Assembly: GCA_013151315.1 (NCBI GenBank)
Contig: JAADIN010000098.1
Span: 1 to 5,453, forward strand
Direction: 5' to 3'
Length of the DNA stretch: 5,453 bases
Source of the DNA: Planctomycetota bacterium
GTDB taxonomy: Bacteria; Planctomycetota; Planctomycetia; Pirellulales; Lacipirellulaceae
The translations under genes and the position numbers were made by a program. The notes beneath the pieces were generated by a model. It was given only the letters and a program-made list of their open reading frames with translations, had not been told where the DNA came from and did not search any database. Positions 1 through 4,362 of the stretch are shown here, one piece after another (positions within the stretch are counted from its first letter, which is position 1; each line of letters begins with the position of its first letter).

Positions 1-56
1 GCGTCGAGTAGCCTGATTGGTACTGGAATGGGCGTTTAAAAAGTGGGGCGTGTTCC

Positions 57-70
57 TTCCTGGACAGGAA
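57..70. repeat. Short inverted repeat overlapping the ribosome binding site
   Basis: TTCCTG, a 2-nt spacer GA, then CAGGAA form perfect 6-bp arms directly before the metalloprotease start. Such a dyad could be a repressor operator. The 2-nt spacer is too tight for an RNA hairpin without opening inner pairs. It may also be chance. The dyad itself is seen; function is inference. Confidence 0.3.
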
Positions 71-75
71 AGAGG
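66..75 (+). promoter_or_regulatory. Shine-Dalgarno region of the metalloprotease gene
   Basis: AGGAAAGAGG lies 8 nt before the ATG at 84 and is the clearest ribosome binding site in the window. It partly overlaps the right arm of the TTCCTG-GA-CAGGAA inverted repeat at 57-70. Confidence 0.55.
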
Positions 76-83
76 TAGAGCTA

Positions 84-877
84 ATGGCGTTTGTTCAATC
101 CGTTACCCCACGGTCGTTGCGCTCAGGTTGCAGTGGCCCAGGGCGCTTTGCAGCTTCTCCTCGACGTTTCCATCGACGTATCGCCTTGCTGGCAATCGCT
201 GGCGCTCTGTTAGCGATAGTAACAGGCCCTGCCTCCTCGTGGGCAGCGTTTATTACCACCCAAGAGTCCGAGCTGGACTCGATCTTCAGTCAGCCCTCCT
301 TCGGAGCAACGCCAGTCGACATTCGTTTTTTGCCGACCATCACCTACGTCGATGCGAACTTGCTGAACATCAATACCCAATCGAAGTTTTACGATCTCGT
401 CGGCCAATTTGATTCTTCGCCGGTCCACAACGCCTACTATGTCGATACGATTGACTGGTGTGGAGGGCCTGGTACTAATACCGGAATCGTTGGCTGTGCA
501 TTCACTCCGGGTAACGACTTCGTAGTCGAATCGAACTTCTCCGCAGGCGCCAATGGCGCGGAACTCACATCGCCCACGAATTGGCTCATAACCTCGGCCT
601 TGGACACGATGGGGGAGCGAACAACGACAACTTGATGGATGGGATCATCAATTCAAACACGACGTTAACCGCAGCACAAGCGGCGACGATCTTGTCTGGA
701 CCACGCATCCAATCCGACGGCTCTGGGTTTTTTGTCGAAATCCAGCCCATCTTGGTCGCGGCCAGCCTTCCTGCCCTAGTCCCCGAGCCATCCACTGCAC
801 TACTCGCAGCCAGCCTACTTGGGACATTTGCCTGCAGCCCAAGGCGTAATCGAGCGTCCAAATCGAGGCAGACTTAA
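84..877 (+). pseudogene. PEP-CTERM metzincin-type zinc metalloprotease, frameshifted
   Basis: Two overlapping frames make one protein. The first runs from ATG 84 to about 563 and carries an export signal: a basic stretch (RRFHRR, residues 27-32), a hydrophobic core to about residue 50 and likely cleavage near SSWA/A (about 54). Cys126 and Cys138 could form a disulfide. The second frame starts by 566 and holds HELAHNLGLGHD (575-610), the HExxHxxGxxHD zinc site of adamalysin-like metzincins: three His ligands and Glu as general base. NLMDG (residues ending about 643) is a plausible Met-turn. The C-terminus has VPEPS (PEP at 782-790), a hydrophobic segment and a basic SPRRNR tail, the tripartite PEP-CTERM/exosortase sorting signal. 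One added base near 561-568 would give a 264-residue intact protein reading AEL-HIAHELAH. The upstream frame stops at 633-635 and the downstream frame has a TAA at 512-514, so the shift lies between these. It could be a real inactivating deletion or a sequence error. The start is supported by a purine-rich site at 66-75. Confidence 0.82.
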
Positions 878-1074
878 CCGCCTGTTGAAAAGGGCGGCTG
901 GGATCGAAATCTCTGCTGACAATTGGGGAGTGTTCACCCGGCTGTTTTCTTCGCGTGACAAAGCTCGAGAGCAACTTACCGAATTATGCGCTGGTAACAG
1001 TGGTTAGCGCCGACGGCCACGTCGTTTGCGTAGGAGCCCATGCCGACCGCGAAAAAAGTAAATTGCTCTAGAGT
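878..1074. other. Intergenic stretch with no supported gene
   Basis: No convincing coding frame is seen. A short frame at 819-1007 overlaps the PEP-CTERM tail and has no recognisable features. Just after the stop, CCGCC (878-882) and GGCGG (893-897) could form a weak 5-bp hairpin with a 10-nt loop, but no T-run follows, so I do not call it a terminator. GACAAAGCTCGAG at 957-969 recurs exactly at 1204-1216, at the right edge of the palindromic element downstream. Confidence 0.5.
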
Positions 1075-1211
1075 GCTTTGTCACATCTTAATCTTGGGAT
1101 GAGGTGTGAGCCGCACGGCGCTAGCCGCGGGCTGCGGAGCGTAGCGGTATGCCCCTAGGCCCGACGCTAGCGCGTTGCGGCTCACATCCATATTCTTAGC
1201 TGCGACAAAGC
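1075..1211. repeat. Extended palindromic element (MITE-like outer shell of REP-like copy 1)
   Basis: GCTTTGTC (1075-1082) and GACAAAGC (1204-1211) are perfect 8-bp inverted ends. The sequences between these ends and the inner REP-like core (1106-1185) are only loosely complementary (for example GGATG on the left and CATCC on the right, with indels). The whole 137-bp stretch can therefore fold as one imperfect stem-loop. It contains no coding frame. It could be a small non-autonomous mobile element or a transcript-end structure after the metalloprotease gene. Confidence 0.5.
1106..1185. repeat. REP-like inverted pair (REPIN-like), copy 1
   Basis: Two inverted arms of 26 nt, at 1106-1131 and 1160-1185, flank a 28-nt spacer. 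Each arm reads GTGAGCCGCA, then a 12-nt hairpin, then CGGG. The left arm hairpin is CGGC-GCTA-GCCG. The right arm, read on the minus strand, is ACGC-GCTA-GCGT. The four differing positions are compensatory, so both arms keep a 4-bp stem with a GCTA loop. The same two arm types recur in inverted order at 4105-4216. A conserved 5' head followed by a hairpin resembles REP sequences and their paired form, REPINs. No mobilising transposase is seen here. Confidence 0.72.
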
Positions 1212-1249
1212 TCGAGCCTCTGCAGAACTTCGTACGCAACAAGGTGATC

Positions 1250-1279
1250 TTGCCACGCAGGTGGTTTTTCGAGGATAAC
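1250..1279 (+). promoter_or_regulatory. Possible sigma-70-type promoter for the RicT-family gene
   Basis: TTGCCA (1250-1255) is followed 18 nt later by GATAAC (1274-1279), about 80 nt before the ATG at 1361. The match to consensus is partial (TTGACA 5/6, TATAAT 4/6). A competing -10-like TATAGT at 1310-1315 lacks a good -35. Weak call made on sequence match and position only. Confidence 0.25.
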
Positions 1280-1360
1280 GCTCGCCTACTCGACTCGTTT
1301 CCCGTCGGGTATAGTAAGTAGCGTAGTCAAACCGGCCCTCAACCCACCAGCCCCTTCCTC

Positions 1361-2317
1361 ATGCCCAAATACATCGTCCGTCATGGCGTGATGCGACATC
1401 TTGGCGTCTTTACGACGCGAGGCAAGGAGTCCTATGCGCGAGGCATCGCGGTGGTTGCCCGGACTAGCCGGGGGCTCGAGGTCGGCGAAGTCTTGTGCGA
1501 AGCGACCGAACATGTCGTCGCCAGCATGGAAAATCCCAAACAGGGCCAAATCCTGCGATCTCAGAACGACGACGACGTCGGCGAACTACGACGCATGCTC
1601 GAACAGCAGCAGAAAGAGCATGACCTCTGCAAGCAGAGAATTACCGAGCTGAACTTGGAAATGCAGTTGGTCGATGTCGAGCATCTGTATGGCGGCGAGC
1701 GGATTATTGTCTATTATCTTGCGGAAGATCGGGTCGACTTCCGTCAGTTGGTCAAAAACTTGGCCAAGGAATTTCAAACCCGCATCGAAATGCGCCAAAT
1801 TGGCGTCCGTGATGAGGCCAAGCTGCTCGCCGACTATGGCGACTGTGGAAAAGAGGTTTGCTGCAATACGCATCTCTCGGAGATGCCGCCCGTGTCGATG
1901 CGGATGGCCAAGCTCCAGAAAGCGACCCTCGATCCGAGCAAAATTTCGGGCCGCTGCGGTCGACTGAAGTGCTGTTTGCGATACGAGTACGATACCTATC
2001 AGGAGTTGCAAAAAGACTTGCCGCCGGTCGGTTCAGAGATTCTCACCAACGAGGGCAAGGGCCGAGTGCTAGCTCAAGAGATCCTCGCCTCGCAAATACT
2101 GGTAGAAGGCGAAGATTCACGGCGTTTTGTGATTCCTGGCTCCGAGGTGCTCACGGTGCTCAAGCGGGGCAGCGGGTCGCTACGCAGGCAAAAAAATCGC
2201 CCCGTAGAGGTTTCGAAGGATCACCCGCCCGCAGAAGCCCCGGCCCCAGACCCAAAAAGCGGCTCGGAGTCAAAAAAATCGGCGCCCAACAAAGACGAAT
2301 CCCCCGTCGATGAGTAG
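1361..2317 (+). CDS. ricT: PSP1 domain protein, RicT (YaaT) family
   Basis: A 318-residue cytoplasmic protein. The N-terminal part has the PSP1-type RGLEVGEV (37-44). A charged, probably coiled-coil segment spans about 70-105. The core carries family hallmarks: YYLAEDRVDFRQLVKNLA (118-135), RIEMRQIGVRDEAK (141-154), GDCGKEVCC (160-168) and KISGRCGRLKCCLRYE (194-209). The cluster Cys162, 167, 168, 199, 204 and 205 matches the conserved Cys-rich region. In Bacillus subtilis, RicT acts with RicA and RicF in a [4Fe-4S]-binding complex that modulates RNase Y-dependent mRNA maturation and development. Neither partner is visible here, so the same role is inferred only from family. Residues 270-318 are a Lys/Pro/Ser-rich tail, probably disordered, that the core family does not need. 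No Shine-Dalgarno precedes the ATG, but the start fits the N-terminus expected for the family. The symbol rests on family resemblance. Confidence 0.9.
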   Translation: MPKYIVRHGVMRHLGVFTTRGKESYARGIAVVARTSRGLEVGEVLCEATEHVVASMENPKQGQILRSQNDDDVGELRRMLEQQQKEHDLCKQRITELNLEMQLVDVEHLYGGERIIVYYLAEDRVDFRQLVKNLAKEFQTRIEMRQIGVRDEAKLLADYGDCGKEVCCNTHLSEMPPVSMRMAKLQKATLDPSKISGRCGRLKCCLRYEYDTYQELQKDLPPVGSEILTNEGKGRVLAQEILASQILVEGEDSRRFVIPGSEVLTVLKRGSGSLRRQKNRPVEVSKDHPPAEAPAPDPKSGSESKKSAPNKDESPVDE

Positions 2318-2334
2318 AATAAACGATAGCAGAA

Positions 2335-2363
2335 CCCGCCGCGACGGTGGGCTAGGTTTTTTT
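2335..2363 (+). terminator. Candidate intrinsic terminator after the RicT-family gene
   Basis: CCCGCC (2335-2340) pairs with GGTGGG (2346-2351) through six pairs including one G-U, around a 5-nt loop. After a 5-nt gap comes a run of seven T (2357-2363). It lies 17 nt past the stop. The gap before the T-run makes it imperfect, so partial read-through into the next gene, whose start is 30 nt further on, is possible. Confidence 0.45.
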
Positions 2364-2392
2364 CATCCCCAAGATTCCTCTCCTTAACTGCA

Positions 2393-2851
2393 ATGCTCGA
2401 TCCCAACCATCCGATCGCTGATCTGTTGCGTCGCGATAAGCGATATCACTTCAACGCGTACGTCTTCGTGTTCGAAGCACTCCGCCATGCCCAAGAAAGC
2501 CTGGGCATGGGAACCGACTACTTTGCCGAAACGGACTCTGCTAAAACGGGCGCATCCGAAAACGAAGAAGAGCCCGAACGCCATGTCTCGGGCCAAGAGC
2601 TTTGCGAAGCGATGCGCGTGTTCGCCCACGAAGAATATGGCTATCTTGCCAAGTGCGTCTTGAACGAATGGGGAATCAAGTCGACGGGCGACTTTGGCGA
2701 GATTGTTTTCAATCTCATCGAGATCGAACAAATGCGAAAGACGCCCCACGACCGTCGCGAAGATTTCGAAGACGTCTACGATTTCGACGAAGGTTTTCGT
2801 GAAGGTTTTGAGTTTTCGATGCCCGATACGAGCGGAGAGCACCGGTCGTAA
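2393..2851 (+). CDS. Minf_1886 family protein (Verrucomicrobia/Planctomycetes-restricted)
   Basis: A 152-residue acidic, soluble protein of unknown function. It begins with the family pattern of an N-terminal DKRYHFNAYVFVFEAL helix (residues 15-30) followed by HVSGQELCEAMR (64-75), and a C-terminal half with EYGYLAKCVLNEWGIKSTGDFGEIVFNLIE (about 81-110). It closes with Asp/Glu/Phe-rich sequence (DFEDVYDFDEGF). The length and these blocks match the family TIGR named for Verrucomicrobia and Planctomycetes. There is no signal peptide or membrane span. No Shine-Dalgarno precedes ATG 2393. Residues about 45-62 are a low-complexity acidic insert (Glu/Ala/Asn), which varies between members. It is followed 16 bp later by a small membrane protein and then a secreted protein, suggesting co-transcription. 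The molecular role is not known, and I do not infer one. Confidence 0.88.
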   Translation: MLDPNHPIADLLRRDKRYHFNAYVFVFEALRHAQESLGMGTDYFAETDSAKTGASENEEEPERHVSGQELCEAMRVFAHEEYGYLAKCVLNEWGIKSTGDFGEIVFNLIEIEQMRKTPHDRREDFEDVYDFDEGFREGFEFSMPDTSGEHRS

Positions 2852-2867
2852 GGGCGGTTGAACCGGC

Positions 2868-2984
2868 ATGATGGTTGAACCGACGGGGGCCCCTCGAAAA
2901 AATCGCTGGCAACTGCTCGTTTCGAGCCTTCTGTTGGGGCTTTGGATTTTGTTTCTGGCTTGGATCGCGCTGGCTGGTAATTAG
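2868..2984 (+). CDS. Small single-span membrane protein (38 residues)
   Basis: The frame opens with two consecutive ATG codons (2868 and 2871) and ends at TAG 2982-2984, giving 38 or 37 residues. The N-terminus is polar with a positive cluster RKNR (residues 10-13). A strongly hydrophobic span follows (Trp14 to about Ala36, Leu/Trp/Ile-rich, with flanking Trp14, Trp26 and Trp32), ending GN. By the positive-inside rule, the N-terminus should face the cytoplasm. It sits tightly between the Minf_1886 gene (16 bp) and the next gene (11 bp), and its stop codon overlaps the AGGA ahead of the next ATG. This spacing suggests translational coupling. No family is recognised. It could be a planctomycete-specific small membrane protein, and the composition and placement make a random frame unlikely. 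Confidence 0.68.
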   Translation: MMVEPTGAPRKNRWQLLVSSLLLGLWILFLAWIALAGN

Positions 2985-2986
2985 GA
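2983..2986 (+). promoter_or_regulatory. Ribosome binding site of the squalene-cyclase-like gene, overlapping the upstream stop
   Basis: AGGA lies 9 nt before the ATG at 2996 and shares bases with the TAG stop of the small membrane protein (2982-2984). This supports translational coupling between the two genes. Confidence 0.4.
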
Positions 2987-2995
2987 CGGTGAAAA

Positions 2996-4108
2996 ATGTT
3001 CAAGTTCATGTCACCGCTTCATTATGTTTCTGCCGGATTGATGGCTTCGATAATTTGCGCCAGCGCAATGGCCGAGCCTTCCGAACATCGCAAATTGGCG
3101 CCGGTCGTCGAGCGCGCGGTCGCTTTTCTCGCAACCACGCAAGCAGAAGATGGCTCCTATAGCAGCCATGCGGGCACCGGCATCACTTCGCTGATCGCAA
3201 CCAGCCTGATGCGCCATGGCCGCTCGCCTGCCGATCCGCTCGTTGCCAAGTCGCTTGCGTTTCTCGAACAGCAGCTACGCAAAAATGGCGGGATCTACCA
3301 GCAAGGCAGCCGCTACCGAAATTACGAAACCTGCTTGGCAATCCTCTGCTTCCAAAAAGCCAATCGCGATGGCAAATACGACGACCTGCTGGCACGCGCC
3401 GAGGCGTTCGTCAAAGGTCTGCAATGGGACGAACAGGAGGGGCACGACCCGGCAAGCACCAGCTACGGCGGAGCAGGCTACGGAAAGCACCAGCGGCCCG
3501 ACTTGTCGAACACCAACTATTTGGTCGACGCTCTGAAATCGCTTGGCCGCGGCCCTGAAGATCCCGCAATCCGTCGGGCACTCGTGTTTATTTCGCGTTG
3601 CCAAAACTTAGAAACCGAGCACAACGACACCAAGTTTGCGGCCACGAATCCCGATGGGGGATTTTACTATACCATCGCGGCAGGCGGATCGAGCCAGGCG
3701 GGCGAAACCGCAAGCGGAGGTTTGCGAAGCTATGGGTCGATGACCTATGCGGGGCTCAAGAGCATGATCTACGCGGGCGTGAGTGCCGACGATCCGCGGG
3801 TGAAATCCGCCTTCCAGTGGGTACAGAAGCACTACACCTTGCAAGAAAACCCCGGCATGGGAAGCAGCGGGCTTTACTATTACTTGCACACCTTTGCCAA
3901 AGCTCTCGAAGCGACCGGCGAAGACGAAGTGGTCGACGACCAAGGCGTCCGCCACAACTGGCGTCAGGAGTTGATCGACGAACTCGCGGCCCGTCAACAA
4001 AAAGACGGTAGCTGGCTCAATCGCAACGAGCGCTGGCTCGAAGGCGACCCCAACCTAGTGACCGGCTACGCGCTGCTCACGCTCTCTTACTGCCGCAGCA
4101 AAAAGTGA
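2996..4108 (+). CDS. Secreted prenyltransferase/squalene-oxidase-repeat protein (alpha/alpha toroid)
   Basis: A 370-residue protein with a signal peptide (residues 1-26, cleavage likely at AMA/E) and several QW-like repeats typical of the squalene cyclase/prenyltransferase superfamily: EDGSY (51-55), NGGIY (97-101), YGGAGYG (157-163), PDGGFYY (219-225) and KDGSW (336-340). The repeats alternate with hydrophobic helices such as TSLIATSLM (64-72) and SMTYAGLKSMIYAG (248-261). These should fold as an alpha/alpha barrel. No DxDD motif of squalene-hopene cyclases is seen; RPDLSNT (167-173) lies where part of the barrel lining would be. The signal peptide predicts a periplasmic place. Cyclase activity is therefore unproven, and a binding or scaffold role is possible. 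It is the third gene of a tight run, 11 bp after the small membrane protein. Its stop TGA (4106-4108) lies in the first arm of a REP-like repeat. Confidence 0.85.
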   Translation: MFKFMSPLHYVSAGLMASIICASAMAEPSEHRKLAPVVERAVAFLATTQAEDGSYSSHAGTGITSLIATSLMRHGRSPADPLVAKSLAFLEQQLRKNGGIYQQGSRYRNYETCLAILCFQKANRDGKYDDLLARAEAFVKGLQWDEQEGHDPASTSYGGAGYGKHQRPDLSNTNYLVDALKSLGRGPEDPAIRRALVFISRCQNLETEHNDTKFAATNPDGGFYYTIAAGGSSQAGETASGGLRSYGSMTYAGLKSMIYAGVSADDPRVKSAFQWVQKHYTLQENPGMGSSGLYYYLHTFAKALEATGEDEVVDDQGVRHNWRQELIDELAARQQKDGSWLNRNERWLEGDPNLVTGYALLTLSYCRSKK

Positions 4109-4216
4109 GCCGCAACGCGCTAGCGTCGGGTAGCGGAGCAGCAGGCAACAGGCAACAGGCAACGGAAGCAAAGCGTTACCCAGCGACCGGCCCGCGGCTA
4201 GCGCCGTGCGGCTCAC
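4105..4216. repeat. REP-like inverted pair (REPIN-like), copy 2, inverted relative to copy 1
   Basis: Arm 4105-4130 has hairpin ACGC-GCTA-GCGT, and arm 4191-4216, read on the minus strand, has CGGC-GCTA-GCCG. These are the two arm types of copy 1 in swapped order, with identical GTGAGCCGCA heads and CGGG tails. The 60-nt spacer differs from that of copy 1 and includes a tandem heptamer. The TGA stop of the upstream gene lies within the head GTGAG. The element may also act as a transcript-end hairpin for the block. Confidence 0.72.
4143..4163. repeat. Three tandem copies of the heptamer AGGCAAC
   Basis: Perfect copies lie at 4143-4149, 4150-4156 and 4157-4163 in the spacer of REP-like copy 2. 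Copy 1 lacks them, so the copy-2 spacer was probably expanded by slippage or unequal exchange. No role is indicated. Confidence 0.8.
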
Positions 4217-4228
4217 ACTCTGCAAGCG

Positions 4229-4280
4229 ATGCTAGCAAATAACGGAGTGGCCTAGGCCACCGTGGGACCGTTTGCTACAT
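4229..4280. other. Long imperfect hairpin containing a perfect 14-bp palindrome
   Basis: The perfect palindrome GTGGCCTAGGCCAC (4247-4260) is nested in an outer inverted pair: ATGCTAGCAAA on the left (from 4229) and TTTGCTACAT on the right (to 4280), with ACGG (left) against CCGT (right) inside it. There is no T-run after it. It could be a processed or protein-binding structure between the gene block and the DUF11 gene. The structure is seen; any function is inference. Confidence 0.5.
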
Positions 4281-4298
4281 ATCTCCCCTCAAAACTTT

Positions 4299-4316
4299 GC
4301 GCAGCATCGGCTGCGC
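4299..4316 (+). other. Perfect 7-bp GC-rich hairpin in the leader of the DUF11 gene
   Basis: GCGCAGC (4299-4305) and GCTGCGC (4310-4316) form a perfect 7-bp stem around a 4-nt ATCG loop, followed by CTGCCC and a short TTTT at 4323-4326. The T-run is short and 6 nt away, so this is either a weak terminator for upstream transcription or a hairpin in the leader of the gene at 4363. Confidence 0.4.
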
Positions 4317-4362
4317 CTGCCCTTTTCGTCGGAATACACATCGGTTTAGCCGGGGTTCTTTC

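Noticed and set aside
561..570. Programmed -1 frameshift in the metalloprotease gene
   Set aside because: No X XXY YYZ slippery heptamer or strong downstream pseudoknot is seen, and the shift would have to join two frames in a zinc enzyme. A lesion or sequence error is simpler.
878..897. Terminator right after the metalloprotease stop
   Set aside because: Only a 5-bp stem with a 10-nt loop and no T-run.
819..1007. Short + strand frame overlapping the PEP-CTERM tail
   Set aside because: It begins inside a supported gene, has no recognisable motif or ribosome site, and runs through non-coding sequence.
1586..2011. Antisense frame opposite the RicT-family gene
   Set aside because: Its product has no recognisable family features, while the sense strand encodes the conserved Cys-rich RicT core here.
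2190..2278. Two A7 runs in the 3' end of the RicT-family gene as slippage sites
   Set aside because: The gene is intact in one frame, and alternative frames end at nearly the same place without adding a recognisable domain.
2384..2869. Long antisense frame opposite the Minf_1886 gene
   Set aside because: The sense product matches a known family. The antisense frame is explained by codon composition of the real gene.
3598..4011. Long + frame within the squalene-cyclase-like gene
   Set aside because: Arg-rich out-of-frame translation typical of a shadow. The other frame has the QW-like repeats.
1106..4216. CRISPR-like repeats
   Set aside because: Only two distant inverted pairs exist, with no regular spacers and no cas genes.
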